Shown in pieces: positions 22,950 to 35,600 of a stretch of DNA of 64,000 bases (position 1 is its first letter; each line of letters begins with the position of its first letter). The notes under the pieces are model-generated. The model saw only the letters and a list, made by a program, of their open reading frames with translations. It was not told where the DNA came from and did not search any database. The stretch is from contig CM055097.1 of assembly GCA_029204225.1 (NCBI GenBank), positions 63,062,904-63,126,903 of the forward strand. The letters are read 5' to 3'. The position numbers and the translations under genes are program-made. The stretch comes from Diphasiastrum complanatum. Its lineage: Eukaryota; Streptophyta; Lycopodiopsida; Lycopodiales; Lycopodiaceae.

Positions 22950-24574
22950 TCAGGCCTTCTTTGAGTCTGCAAATGGTAGTCTGAGAAGGTGATCCACCAT
23001 GAAATGTTGGGTCCCTTTTCGAAAGACTACGCGGAAATTAAATTCCTCTAAAATCAACAGCCATCGAGCTATACGTCCCGTTTTACAAGATTTATTAACG
23101 ATATATAGAAGGGCTTGATGGTCTGTGTAGAACGCAAAGGTCTGGCCTAATAAATAATGTCTTAGTTGTTGCACAACATAGACCATCGCCAATGCTTCTC
23201 TCTCGGTGATTGTATAATTTACTTCAGCAAGCACCAATTGCCTGCTCAAAAAACGTATTGGGAAGTCTTTGCCATACTCGCTCGGTTGCGCAAGAAGACC
23301 TCCAATGGCATACTTACTTGCGTCAGTATGCACATGGAACTCTTTCGTGTAATCTGGCGAGCGAAGTATGGGAGCCGTGGTGAGGGCTGTTTTCAACTCC
23401 TCAAAGGCCTTAATTTGTTCTTCGGTCCAGTGAGGATCTACCACAACTAAATAAACGAGGCGTGCCTTGCCGGCATAGTCGATTATAAAGATGCGATAAT
23501 AATTTGTATGGCCGAGGAAGACATATACTTCCTTCACTGTTGCAGGTAAGGGCATTTTCACTATAACCTTGATTTTTGACGGATCGGTAGAAATATCGTC
23601 CTTTGAAATTATATGCCCGAGTACGACCCCATGGGTGACCCATATTTGGCATTTATCAGGATTTAGTGAGATTCCAAATCTACGACAACGAATGAAGATT
23701 TTTTCCAGGGCGTCAAGGTGTGTAAATGCGGAGGAATGTACATCTAGATCGTTGAGATAAATCTCCCCGATTCGATGTAATAGATCTTGAAAGGCCAGTT
23801 GCATGACCCTTTGGAACGTTGAAGGGACGTTGCATAAGCCAAAAGACATAACATTATAAGCATAAACCTCGTTCTCTATTGCAAAGGCCGTTTTATGTTT
23901 ATCTTCAGGGGCTATTTGAACAAGGAAATACCCGCTGAATCCATCCAAAAGCTGAAAGCTTCAGCTCTTGCCATTTCCTCTAGGATTTGAGTCGTTAAAG
24001 GCAAGAGAAAATGGTCTTTCTTCGTAACCACATTAAGGTTTTTGAGATCGACACAGATACGAAGCTTGCCGTTTTTCTTGGGTACAACCACAATGGGTGA
24101 TACCCAATCAGTATGTTGAACTTCATAAATGAAGCCAGCATCCAACAATTTCTTAATATCTTCGTCGATTCTCTCACGATAGACAGAGTTAGATCGATAG
24201 GGTTTAGCCCTAATAGGCTTAGCATTGTCTTCTAAAAAAATCCTATGGACGACTATTTCAGGTGAGATTCCTTTCATTTTTGTATAATTCCATGCAAATA
24301 CATCCTTGTATTTGCAGAGTAATGTCTCCAGATCAGCAAGTTGGGTTGATGACAAATGTGCACCAAAATGAACTATTCGATTTATCTCCTCGTCAGGATC
24401 TTTAAGGTTTAGTGGAATGGTCTTAATAGGTCCTTCAAAGGAGTTAGAATTTGGTGTAGGTTCCCGATGTGGCTGTGGTAACTGGATAACAACGTCATCC
24501 AGTGTAAAGTCTTTGAATTTCTGTGGAAGATCAAAAGGTGGGTCGACAAAAGGTTTGTGAACTTTGGGAATCAT
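22950..24574 (-). pseudogene. Gypsy G reverse transcriptase-RNase H
   Basis: The first frame (24574-23912) holds the spacer end (FTLDDVVIQLPQPHREP), FAWNYTKMKGISPEIVVH, DAGFIYEVQHTDWVSPIVV and PKKNGKLRICVDLKNLN. A frameshift near 23940 passes into the second frame (23948-22950) with MDGFSGYFLVQIAPEDK, VMSFGLCNVPSTFQRVMQ, the active-site box IYLNDLDVHS (Asn for the first YxDD Asp), KCQIWVTHGVVLGHIIS, and RNase H (EFHVHTDASKYAIGGLLAQ, EREALAMVYVVQQLRHYLLG, YTDHQALLYIVN). Apart from the one shift and the YLND box, the domain is unbroken. Confidence 0.85.
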
Positions 24575-24972
24575 CTAAGGTGATTCACTACCGGAGTGGA
24601 AGCTTGGTCGGATTGTTTGGTTTTTGTCCTTTTTGACAAGGGCTTGATCGGCTGTTTAAGCTTCTCATGCATTTTTTTTTGACACTCGGTTAATTTTGTA
24701 TCAATAACTTTAGTTGTTTGTAACCGTGATTTTTGTGGTTTTTGAGTGGGCGGTATTGGTGCCTCACTTATCATATCGTCATCGAGTGTATCCCAGACTT
24801 CGTCGGGATACACATCCCATGTATATACTTTGGGTTTGGGCTTGTATGTTTGTGTGTTGGGTACCTTGGATGTCAGCTGGACGTGAGCCAACGGTCTTGG
24901 TGTCGTTATCTCCTTAGGAATTGATTTTGGCGGATAAAGTGCATCTATATATAGGAAGGAGTACATGTTCAT
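24571..24972 (-). pseudogene. Gypsy G protease-RT spacer
   Basis: A 133-codon frame, rich in Pro, Lys and Thr, with no recognised domain, overlapping the RT frame start by 4 bp. It includes VYTWDVYPDEVWDTLDDD, an acidic stretch, and ends in a basic tail. Low-complexity linkers of this kind are common between protease and RT in gypsy polyproteins. Element F retains a shorter version. Confidence 0.5.
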
Positions 24973-25107
24973 CCGTCATGTCTACATCATCCATGGAAAG
25001 AATACCTTCTTTTGAAACATAGGCAGTAGAGACACTAGGTTTTCCTAGGCACCACGCTATAGGAATTGAGTCAATCATCATAAGTGGGATGATGGGTGTG
25101 TCAATGT

Positions 25108-25973
25108 CTATAGAGGATGAAAAATATCCACCTCTGCTGCAGCAGTTTCAATACGACATTGATTGGAATCAGTACAGTCCACAGTGGCTAGTGCGTGACC
25201 CCAATTGATTATGTCCATGGATCTCGTATAGTGACCTTTTGGTTGGATCGGGACGCTATCTGATTCGTCATATGTTGTGGATGACCAATCATCGTATACC
25301 TTGGCGGGCTTGACATGGCCTGTTGAGTCAACCGTGACTCGTTTATCGTGGTTACCAGAGGTAATTTTGCTATGCTTCCAATCTTGGACAACACCTGCCA
25401 TCTGGAGCCAGGGTGTACCAAGAAGGAGTTTATATGTATTGTTATCTTCTGGTAAATCTAAGATGACACAATCTAGCACAAATTTGACACCTGCTATGCG
25501 AACTTTTATATTTGATAAATGACCAGCAGGATCAGTAACTTGTTGATCAGCCATGCGAAGTATATATCATGGTTGATTGAGGGTATGGAAGCCCCATGAC
25601 TTTTCCAATGACAAAGCCATTATATTAACGTCTGATCCGCTATCTAGGATAGCAGATACTGCGGGATAGTCTTTATAGGACAAAGGTAGGGTGATGCTAG
25701 TCCCTTTAGCAACACCTATATTCAACAGATTCATAGGAATCTCGGGAATTTCAAAAATCTCTTCTGTTTCCTGCTGTTCGTCAGAGTAGTAGGCAGCTGA
25801 AAATTTCGATGGACATAACGTTGAAGCCCAATGAAGGATTTTATTGCGGTATGAAACGACATGGTGAGTTGAGCTTGCAAGAGGTCAGAAAATACTTCAA
25901 GTCCCTGTAGGGATTGCTCCTTTTCGGGGATATGAGCTGAGAACAGACTTTCTGTATGTTCTTCCCCTCGCAA
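25108..25973 (-). pseudogene. Gypsy G protease region
   Basis: The aspartic protease active site AILDSGSDVNIMA lies near 25660-25620, in the frame read between two longer open stretches (25973-25731 and 25554-25108). Downstream, FVLDCVILDLP and YKLLLGTPWLQMAG give the C-terminal protease pattern. A stop near 25567 splits it. The upstream stretch (25973-25731) has no recognised domain and probably belongs to the gag-protease linker. Confidence 0.7.
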
Positions 25974-26050
25974 AAACTCATCTCAAAACTCATTGTATTG
26001 CCTTTGTTCCACCTTTGGGTCTGAGTAATCTTTTGGTAATGTGGAAGCCG

Positions 26051-27690
26051 TCAAGTGGCTTCCCTACGGGTCAACTGATTTGACATTATTTTGCTGCTGT
26101 TCTTGTTGTTGGCATTGTGCTCTAGTGAGAACTCGAACAGGTTCGGATGAGATATGACGTGCTGGAAGGATCCGGTTAGGTTGTTTAGGGCAATCTTTGA
26201 AGCTGTGTTTGCGAACACAGTCTGGACATTCTGCATGATATTGGTTTTTAACTTTACAGTCGGCCATGAATGTCCCGTTTCGCCACAAATAAAGCAGCGG
26301 TTGCTCATTGGGCCTGTGGCAATAGCATAACCATCTTGGATGGCTAGCTGTGCTGGATTTTCTGGTGGTGTTGAATACTCATCTCGTTTCCACGAGCATG
26401 AGTTGTCTGTTTGATATTGTTGAGAACTAACAGATGGAAGTGTTGTATCTTGATTATAGGAGTGATCATAGGAGTTTTCAACAAGATGTGTCTGTGCAGA
26501 CTCTCGAGGATTGCGATGTTTTTGTGCTCCTAGATCGGGTTGTCCTCGTGGAGGTGGTCCTAAGAGTGCCAATTGTGGCTGAGGTTCATGTCGAGGTTGT
26601 CTGGGCAACTCTTGTATATGGATTTGGTTGTTTCGTGGTGGATAGTGCATATGTTGGTAACAAGCGGTTGTCGAGGAGGTTGAGTATGTCCTCCTGACTG
26701 GTTGTGAGGCTAGTTCCTCGGGTTATAATAGCAATAAAGAGAGGTATGCCCCATAAAGTCGCAGATGTCACATTTGATCAAGGAAGTATCTGAGACCGGT
26801 TGGTATGAAGTGCACTCATTGCCAGTGTGTGCACCTCGACAGTGAGGGCACCACGTGTTCTCTCGTCTATGGTGGATTTGGCCAGTGGGTAACTGACCCG
26901 ACATCGAACTCTGGATAGACTTAAGAGTGTTTTGAAACTCTTTCATGAGTTTCTCCATCTGTTGTTGGTGTTGCTGGTTAAGCAACTCCATCTGTGTTTT
27001 CCACAACTGTTCTCGAGTTTCGTCGTTTGGTCGAGCTTCTTGGATAGCACGATGTGCTCTCCGTTCACGTGGTTCATCGACATCAGAGCCCTCGTCTTCC
27101 TCTCGAATGGCGTCAGACATGGCTTGTTTCAATGATGTATATTCATCATTGGAACAAAGTTCACGTCTTATCCATCATGGGAGTCCAACGAGGAATCAAA
27201 TTATGAGCATAGACTCAGTAGGTTGTTCTTGTACCTGACTTTTTAATCTTTTAAATTGTTCAATATAGTCACGTACTTTCTCGTCTTTTGTCATTTTGAT
27301 GTTACTTAGCTTGACAAAAGGACTTTCTATCAAGCGAAATGGTTTGAAGCATTTGATAAAGGCCTCCTTCAAGAGTGACCAGTCACGTTTATCTTCACGA
27401 TCAAGGTTAAAAAACCACTCTCGTGCTCGATCGATCATGGTCATCGAAAAGAACTGTACCATGGCTTCCGGTGATGTCTCGCCATAGACGTCACATGCGT
27501 TTTCAAAGACTTGAAGAAATATTTGAGGATCAATGTTACCACCGTACTTAGATAAATCTAGCTTTGGGGTACGTTTTTCAATACGTGGAACATTATTCAC
27601 AAAAGCTCCGTTTAAGTGAGCTCGTGCATGGTTGTGTTGTACAGATTGGAATGGTTTGGATCTGTTTAATGTCTGCGTAGCTGCGGAATG
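26051..27690 (-). pseudogene. Gypsy G gag with four zinc-knuckle-like motifs
   Basis: The retrotransposon gag domain (27600-27200) includes KLDLSKYGGNIDPQIFLQVF, AREWFFNLDREDKRDWSLLK and DYIEQFKRL. The long frame formally begins inside the LTR and reads through the primer-binding site, so the real start must be downstream of 27681. A second frame (27132-26710) holds a coiled-coil-like QQHQQQMEKLMKEF segment, CPHCRGAHTGNEC and CDICDFMGHTSLYC. A third (26650-26051) is Pro/Gln-rich and enters CFICGETGH, where a one-base shift moves into a frame with FMADC and CPDCVRKHSFKDC. Confidence 0.75.
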
Positions 27691-27696
27691 GCGCCA
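27681..27696 (-). other. Primer-binding site of gypsy G
   Basis: The minus strand reads TGGCGCCATTCCGCAG directly after the LTR end (GAACA) and two spacer bases. The first seven bases match the tRNA-Asp site used by F, the rest does not, so the primer tRNA is uncertain. Confidence 0.5.
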
Positions 27697-27698
27697 AA

Positions 27699-28640
27699 TG
27701 TTCATAGGTTCCACTCTATCTGTGAACACGGTTCTTTGGGTTTCTTTACTTCTTCGTTCTTTCTTCTATGGTTACGATTCTTACGGATCTTCTTCTTTAT
27801 TAGAACAGTTACTAGACAGAAGTGTTACTCAGGTTGCAGCGTGTATCTCCCAGCCTGTCAGTGGGAGTCACGGATCCAATACTCAGCTACATGCATTAAC
27901 CAGCCATGTAACCAGTCTTAGCTCAAGAAGATTAACGTTCTGGAACAGGGAGCAATCCTACCACTATCTACTAAATCAGAAAACAATCAAGAATAAGATT
28001 AACTACTCAAACATGAAACAAGAAACAAGAAACTAGATTCCTAACAGCATAGCAACAGTCCAAGAATCAAGAAACACTCATTTCTTGATGCTTAGATTGC
28101 CCAAGAACAATCAAGAACTGGAATGTAAGAAAGTATGCAAGATTTACACCACAAACCAGCCTATTTAGTTTACTTGCATGCTGATTCCTACCTTATTCCA
28201 CAAACAAGAAATGAATCCTAATCCACAACTAAGTAAGAAACAAGGAAACAAGATCCTAGTTAATCTACAATACAAGGAAATCAAGCATGCTCATAGAAAC
28301 TTCACTCAAGAACATTGCCATGAACAAGGAGCTTAGCAATTATCAAGAACTCGTGGAGGATCCTCTTTATTTGCTCAAGAGAACTTGACAATACATTCAA
28401 AGTTCCCTCACAAGACAGGGGAGCCCTAAAATAAGCAAGAAGACTGCCCATGTGGAGCCCAAGTGGCAATTCCACCAAATTAGAAATTACATGTGGAATT
28501 TGCCCTTCCACTAAGGTCACCATCAAAAGGTGACTTACTTCAACTAATTTAAGGGGGGTCTACATTTATTTACAAAGCCTAGGAAATATGACTAGCTCCT
28601 ACATGGTCGTTCCTTCTATGGGATACACCATGTAGGCTCA
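27699..28640 (-). repeat. 5' LTR of gypsy G (right edge uncertain)
   Basis: On the plus strand it starts TGTTCATAGG at 27699 next to the primer-binding site. On the minus strand the region contains the AAATAAAGAGGATCC type of U3/R sequence near 28380-28360 and further AT-rich leader-like sequence. Without a second LTR the right boundary is a guess, somewhere between 28540 and 28640. Confidence 0.5.
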
Positions 28641-28849
28641 CATAAATATTTCACTGTCATCCTAGCTAGTAATTTCTCGGCTCTCATGCTCGGCTCTCAG
28701 CTTCTTCTGCTCTCCTCCTTCTGAGACCTCCCCGGTCATGGGTGAGAGGTATTCTGTGTCTTCGGCTTGGCTCGGCATCTGGGAATTCTCGGCATATAGT
28801 CCATTCTTTTACGGACTATATGGTTTTGTGTATTCTCTTTGAAATCCAC

Positions 28850-29560
28850 ATTCTATACAAATAGCTATAAAAAACAACAAACCTATACTCTCCTCCAAAG
28901 CTTTTAGGTTATATGCATGGTCTTTTCTTCAACCAAAAATTAATAAAAATATTCTTGGAGCAATCACCTATAAATGGTACAAAGCATCTAGACCCTACAA
29001 GGGATACAATTGGCATAGGCTCTCAAACATTTGAGTGAACAAGACTCAAGTGCATTCTTCTCACTCCTTCCATGAAATGGTTCATGATGTTGTTTATGCT
29101 TTCTTTTATCTACAATAGTTTAAATCACTATGTATTTGTTCATCAAAGTAGCTAGATACATTACCTCCAAATGCCCATAATGATAGTACCAAAGCACATA
29201 TATCTTAGTGTTTCTTGCAATCACGTGCTTGAACATGTTGATCAGGTCATGTATAGAGCTCTTGTTTTGATTTCTTGTGCCACCAGTTGCCCATCCAAAA
29301 CTTTATGGATTAGTCCTTTGCTTTCTCCTTCTAGTAGTAGTGGTACATCTCCTACATGAATCTCTTGTATTGATCCCTTGCCACCTACGATTATGTTTTT
29401 GGCATTTTCAAAAATCTTATAGCTTAAGCATCAACCTTACTATTATCGGGCTGCTCCAAAGTCTAGGTACCCAGTGTCTTGTTGCACAAGAAGTCCTTTG
29501 CTTCAATTTTAACGCATCAACATCCAAAGTTTCGTTCATGTAGACATTAGTGATTTGTTC
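28850..29560 (-). pseudogene. Decayed copia integrase relic
   Basis: Minus-strand reading in mixed frames gives VLWYYHYGHLEVMYLATLMN (GAG-pre-integrase pattern LWHxRxGHL), then LVHSNV followed after a stop by EPMPIVSLVGSRCFVPFIG and DCSKNIFINFWLKK, which fits LVHSDVCGPM...FIDDYSRxxWVYFLKxK of copia integrase. An IQEIHVGDVPLLLEGES stretch near 29370 may be the preceding protease end. Many substitutions and stops, so old. Confidence 0.5.
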
Positions 29561-31301
29561 CTTTTGAGGAAATTTCGGGTTTGATCACTCTCTCAAAATC
29601 TACCTGTTGCACATCTTCTTCTACCACTACCATGAGTCACATCATTTTTGTCATCCTTGTCAAGTAATTGAACTACTACTATTCTTGAAGTTTCTTTCAA
29701 ACTTCCTTTGCAAATACAATCTTGTTAGTCTACGAATCATTCAAAACTAGGCATACGGTGACATGTGCTCTCCATCCAGATTAGTATCATGGCCTTTGAA
29801 TCTTGAAGTCTCCCTTCTTCATCAAGGGCTGGGGCAAACTTTGGCCCATCAACATATCCCCATATACCCTTCTCCTCCAAAATTATAATCATCTTCCACT
29901 TCCAAAACATAAAGTTTTCCTCTTCAAATGTTCAAATGACTTTGACTTTTGCTTTGCATACTACTGTAGCTTCCAATTTTTTGAGTTTTTATCTATCCTT
30001 GTTGGATGCTTTGAACGATCCTCAAGTGACAATCAAAGAATGCATCAAGTTCTACATAACAAAGAGCCTGCAAGTAGCTTCCACACCTGACTAGGGTCAA
30101 GGGCTTTTTCAATTAACTAACCATCTATTTCTACAACTAGCTAGTAGTTTAGTGATCTTGCAAACTGTGAATTGCGAGTAGATGACTTATTGACAAGAAG
30201 TTTCCAATGAAACTAGAATGGGATTTTTCAATGATATTTTTTTAAGTTGAATTTGATGCCAAATGTGGGTACTTCATTTCTAAGGATATAATTATTCGTT
30301 CAAGAGGGAAGTAGGTTACATCCCCAACTAATCAGGGTTATGCTAGGACCAATAAGGATTGATGACTTAAGACTAGCATAAGATAGTTGGTATTGGGCCT
30401 AGGATTGAAAGATACTCTTGTAGTTATGGCTATGAGTGGTCGTAGCTATTTAAATAACTACTACAAGAAATAGAAAACTGACTTGGGAAGGCTTTGCAAT
30501 TACAAGTATTTTGTTCAGCTAGAGAGAATTTCATGCTCGTCTTGTCAAAACTTTAGGTTTCTCCTTTTGCTTTATCTTGCATAGCAAAGGCGCTTTTGCA
30601 AGATAAAAGATAGTCTAACTCTATAAAAGATTGTAAACTATTCTTGAGTCCTTGTAGTCAAGCCTGTCAAGTGAGTGTAGGCTATTTTGTTGGACACTAA
30701 AATCTGCATCAACAAGTTCGCACCAAAAAAAACTCCTCCCCAAATCATAGTTTGAAAGGGAACACGAATGGGGGGTTGCCTGGACCCTTGGGAATTGGAA
30801 CAGTTCCGGGAAAATACAGGAAAAGCCACATCATCACATACAATTCTCTCCAAAAAAACAAAAATGAAATTTACTCAAGGACTTCGATTATAGGTATTAG
30901 TTGGGAGGGCAAAAATAGGCCTGGGAGCAAAGAACTTGGGTCAAATAGGAAAACATTTGTGCTAGAAGGGAAAAAGGCTACTCAAAAACCTTGAAATTCT
31001 GCAGGAATGAACAAAGCTGAAACCAATTAAAAACCATGGGGGCAAGTGCAGCATAGCTTTCCTATAATGGGAGAGCTAAAAACAGACAGAAGCAATACCT
31101 CCCCAACACTCATCAAAGCAACTAAATTTCCTACTTTTTTCTCAAACAATGCAGAATATAAACAAGAAAACTAGCCCAGATGTGACTTGGGTTTCAAAAG
31201 ATTATTACTTTGTGTACAACACTGTTATACATGTAATACTTGTCAGTCTTCAAAAAGCATTAAGACGTCAGAATAATCTTTTCGTTCTCACTTTTGAATC
31301 T
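29561..31301. other. Unassigned spacer
   Basis: No gene seen. An LTR-like stretch at about 30256-30711 begins TGATGC and ends GCATCA with a TATTTAAATA promoter-like box, but has no target duplication. The remainder is AT-rich and unremarkable. Confidence 0.4.
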
Positions 31302-31960
31302 CAGCACTAGTTTTGACCTTTTTTGGCATTTCTTGAGTTCAGTTGGCTAATAAGACATATGGAGTGCATCCTCAGGAGCGTACTGCAAAGCTACCTTATT
31401 GAGCAGGCGCATTTACAATTGCCATGATCTCTTCATTCTCACGTTTGATTGTAATCAGCACTAATTTTGACATTTTTTTTTTGTCTTTTAAATTCAATTG
31501 GATAATAAGCCATCAGGAGTGTCCTCATTAGTGTATTACGAAGCTACTGTACAGCAAGCAGGTGCATTCCAATTTCAGTTCACTTTTCATCCTCATTTAT
31601 GAATCATAGCTGCATGTTCTGTTCCAGAACGTGATCCAGGAAATCCCCTTAGGGTTCCCAGAACGCAGACTAAATTTTTCATTTTTTCTCAAAAAAGAGA
31701 GAATTTATACTGTTTTTTTATTTCTTTTTGTATTGATTTGTTTAGACAGTCTGTAAATTTCTTTTCTTCTGTTATTAAGGTTTACTTTTAGGCTATTTTT
31801 TTTAAAGACAAAAAAAAATCTCTGGACCGTTGGCGATCTGGAACACTCATTCCGATCGCAATCCGCTGCAAAGCTGTTACGAATGTATCAGCACTAGTTC
31901 CGGTTTTTTTCGACCTTTCTTGAATTCAATTGGCTAATACTGGAAGAATCTAATAAATAC
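31302..31960. repeat. Degenerate tandem repeat 3' of the HAM gene
   Basis: Units start TCAGCACTAG at 31301, TCAGCACTAA at 31455 and TCAGCACTAG at 31888, each followed by a T-rich run and AATTCAATTGG(C/A)TAATA. The first two are spaced 154 bp and also share GAAGCTAC-like and GCAGGTGCATT-like blocks; the third is farther away and partial. Confidence 0.6.
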
Positions 31961-32607
31961 CTTTGTCCAAATTTTGTGCACTTCATTAAGCACATATTCT
32001 AGTTACTAAAAAAGGCTTTATTTTCTATATTTAATTGTTGATAGTAAAAAAGGCTTATACAATATATATATATAATATATATATATATGCTAGCAAGGAC
32101 TGAACAAGAAGATGCTATTAGAAAAAGCAGATGAAAGCCTAAATGTTAATTCATGATGCAGGACTTACAGCTATCAAAAATTTGATGGTCCTGCAAGCCA
32201 ATAAGGCATTTTCTAAGTGCTGAGCTAAATGTACAATCTGAGCAGGTAGATCAACAAGCTGCCAATAAGTTTGGAAAGAGTATCAACAAAATTTGATACA
32301 AGTTTAGTGGAAGAAACAACAAAGCAAAACCGGCTAACAGCATTCTGGAATCCTAAACAGTAATGAGTTTGACAAGTTAAATGCTACATTATAGCTTAGG
32401 CACATAGATCGAGGGGGTGTCTAAGTGAATTCAAGGGAAGAGTTGACACTGACCTATTGCATGAGTCTGACTGTGCAACTTATCAACATGTCGAACAGAT
32501 GCCAGAACAGCAAGTATATGTTCCATGCCAGCCAAAACATATGCCAAGCCTTCAGTAGACACCAGCCATGTTTGATGTTTGGCTACTATGGGGTTGGTAA
32601 GAACCGT

Positions 32608-35600
32608 TCAACAAGTCCAAGCAGATGCTGCTAACAAAGCTTTACCGTGCCATCCCAGCAGGATGCTACCTTCATTCTTCAGAATCTCGTAGCCTTGAGA
32701 AGCAGAGCTTCCCCTAATGAGATATTCTGCATTCATTTCTGCTAAGTTGCTTAAAGGAATATTATAAAATCCAGCTGAAAGAAAGTGGTGGCGCCACCGC
32801 TGAAAACCCTTATATTGTTCCACCCTAGCAAACCTCTCACGAACTATGATGTCCATTATCTCGGGCATAAACAAAACCTTTTCAATAAACATAATGGCTT
32901 CATTGTCCAGATTGCCAGCTCCCAACAAATCAGACAAGGAAGAGTAATAATTTAGGGTTTCTAGAAACCTTCTTTGCAAGTAAGGGCTGTTGTCATCTAA
33001 TTCATTCTCCACCAAAGTAACTACTCTAGGAGATAGTCCCTTCACAATGTTAAATATGGTAGCAATCGAAGTAGGGGAGTCTCCAAGCATCTTATGAAGA
33101 CCAAGCACAAAATTCACTGCAACAGGCTCTTTGTCTCTCACTGAAAGCATAGCAGATGTCAAGTTTTCAGGCTTTGCTACCACAATTTGAAAATCAAGAA
33201 GGATATTGTGCGCTTTTGCAAAATTACACAACCTCTCACCAGCAAAATGCATCTCATCTTGTTGAAAGCCTACGGCAGTTATACGTAACCTTCGAGGATT
33301 TCCAGGCTTTAGGGCAAAATCTTGCAGAAACGAGGCCCACTGGCCACCAAAGCTTATCCCGAAATCTATCACGTGGATGCTCTCCTCTCCCTCAAGAGCC
33401 TCCAGGATTGCTTGATTTGCCATGAAATGAGCAAAACTTAGAAAAGGAGAAGCTTCACAAAATTTGGTATGTGCTGTCACTTTTTGGAGAAATTCCAGAG
33501 GAGATAGAATCTGGCATGAAGTTTGAGGAACACTCACCAATCGTGCTGCCAGTGCTTCCCTGAAGTAGAAGATCACACGCTGAATGTATTTATGTTGTGG
33601 CAATGGGTATTGATTGAGCCGCGCCAATATCGAACGAGCAACATCCGGATCGCCTGTGTCTAATGCTTCCACCAACCGAAACAGCTGGTTCACTAAAATG
33701 AGCCCCTCATTTGCATTCTCACTTGTTTCTTGTGCAATAGAGCGAAGTTGTAGTTCGTGTTTATCACTTGAGGCGAAGCCAATGGATGATTGGTCAGATG
33801 CACCCCTTTGGAGATCAAAATGCTTAAATCCAAGTAAAGTTTCATCTTTCATCAATCCCATTTGCAACTTAGTTTGCCATGTTGCCTCTCTATCTGGGTT
33901 CGTCCCCAGGTGTTTATGAAACGGGCGTTCCATTCCAAATGAAGGGTATGCTGCTTGATGTTGATTCTTCTGACCTGTAATCTGATAATATGCTTGTGAT
34001 TCGGATTGATCAGATCCAGCTTGCTGCAGCATGTTTTCATTGATTTGCTGATAAAACCCCAGTGGATGTTGAGAACCTGCAATGGAAGGTACCTTAGAAT
34101 GCTGAAAAGAATGCTGTTTGCCCAAGTTTGAGGTTGCTGAATAGGTTAGTTGATCTGAGGAGCCAGCAGCCAGAGTGTTTTGGCTTATGAAAATCCCTTG
34201 TGCCAGAGATGGTTCAGACAAGTTCAGACAAACTGTTGGGGACGAGGACAGCAACTGATTATGTGAGAGAAGAGCTGGAATTCCTGAATGCGACATGGTC
34301 TTGACTTGAGACCTGAGAATTTTTGAAGCTGCATCCTGGTTGTTGTTGTAGATGGAGGGAAATCCACCGCGCGTCTGAACATTCATGTGGTGACTGCTGT
34401 TAACGGATGGCAAAGACAGAGTATTTTCATGGGATAGAAATGTCACAGAAGGGTGTGCAGAAGAACTAGATTCACGACAGGAATTAGAAGGAGAAGGTTC
34501 TGTAAACTTTTGAATCCATGGAGCTTGTGCTAAAGCTGGAAAAGACGTTCTTGTACTTTCTAACATAGAAAAAGCAGATTGCAAAGAGCATGCGGCCTTC
34601 AGATTGTCTGAAATGTGACTTGGGTTTGCAAAAAGAGCTCTTGTGGTTGCTTGTGGTGGCGATAGGAGTGGGCAAGGGCTTTCAGGTGTTCTATCTTGAA
34701 ACTGAACGTGTAGTTTTGGCACCAAGCTTTCATCGAATCCTACCCCAATCAAAGATTCTGCTTTCATTGTTTCTACCTGATCATTTTCCTCAAGGAGCCA
34801 TCTCATAAGGGACTGATCCGGTGGTGCAGCAGCAGGTGACTTGCAAATCATGCTGTCTACGTTCTCCATACCACACTGTAATGCTCCTGCAGGATCTTCA
34901 TGCACAGGAAGCTCAGAATAGCCCTGCAAATCTATTAGCAACTCATCCAGACCACGATTTCTGTTCTCTTCACACCTCCACTGGCCATTCTTCTCTCCTC
35001 GGTTAGAGAATCCATATAAAATTTCTGATGTAGTGTTGCAGCCTTGCTCACTAGGGATTGCAGCCGATCCAGATCCCTCTCCTCCACTGAAGTTATAGCC
35101 TTCTCCAGTCTGATCCTCCAAAATATTTCTAGTAGCTGTGGGGATAGCCCTTGGAAAATTGCCAACTTGAAAGCCATGTCTATTTTCCTCCAGTGTGCTT
35201 CCTACGCAAGTGGTCTCCCATTGTTTACCAGGAGGAAAGATGGAAGGCGAACTAGAGCGTGCGACAAAACAGACACTCGGAGCTCTTTCTACATTTGCTT
35301 TCTCATTATTGCCAAAAAAATTCCTTCCTTCTGTTCTCAGAAACGGTGGTATGCCGCTACCTCCATAACTAATCTGTTCATGTGCAGTACAGTTGCTTCT
35401 TTGATACTGTTTCGTGTGCCAATCACCCGTATTGGAACGTCTATGCCAGCTTTCGACTGCTTCTTCCTTGAAGTTGCTTTCACCAACTTCTCCCTCAAGC
35501 ATGCTCCCGTCCATGCATGTGAATGACATCCTTGAATGCTGTCCCTGTTCTTGCCCAAGATATCCACCTCCATCAGCTTTTCTCTCACTGTCATCATATA

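Larger units (their letters stand above)
21715..28640 (-). mobile_element. Gypsy element G, nearly full pol, frameshifted
   Basis: Minus-strand gypsy relative of F, with LTR (from 27699 to about 28640, right edge uncertain), primer-binding site (27696-27681), gag, zinc-knuckle region, protease, spacer, RT-RNase H and integrase. All domains are recognisable in order but fall in several frames. No 3' LTR was identified next to the integrase. It is the most complete gypsy copy here and serves as the reference for what F lacks. Confidence 0.8.

Noticed and set aside
30256-30711. A solo LTR with TGATGC/GCATCA ends
   Set aside because: The five-base flanks (GAATT and ACAAG) do not match and no second copy is in the window. 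Recorded only as an LTR-like stretch.
33611-33631. A miR171 precursor on the plus strand
   Set aside because: The 21 bases equal miR171, but no matching star arm or hairpin is present nearby; the location at ILARLNQ codons of a HAM gene shows it is the target.
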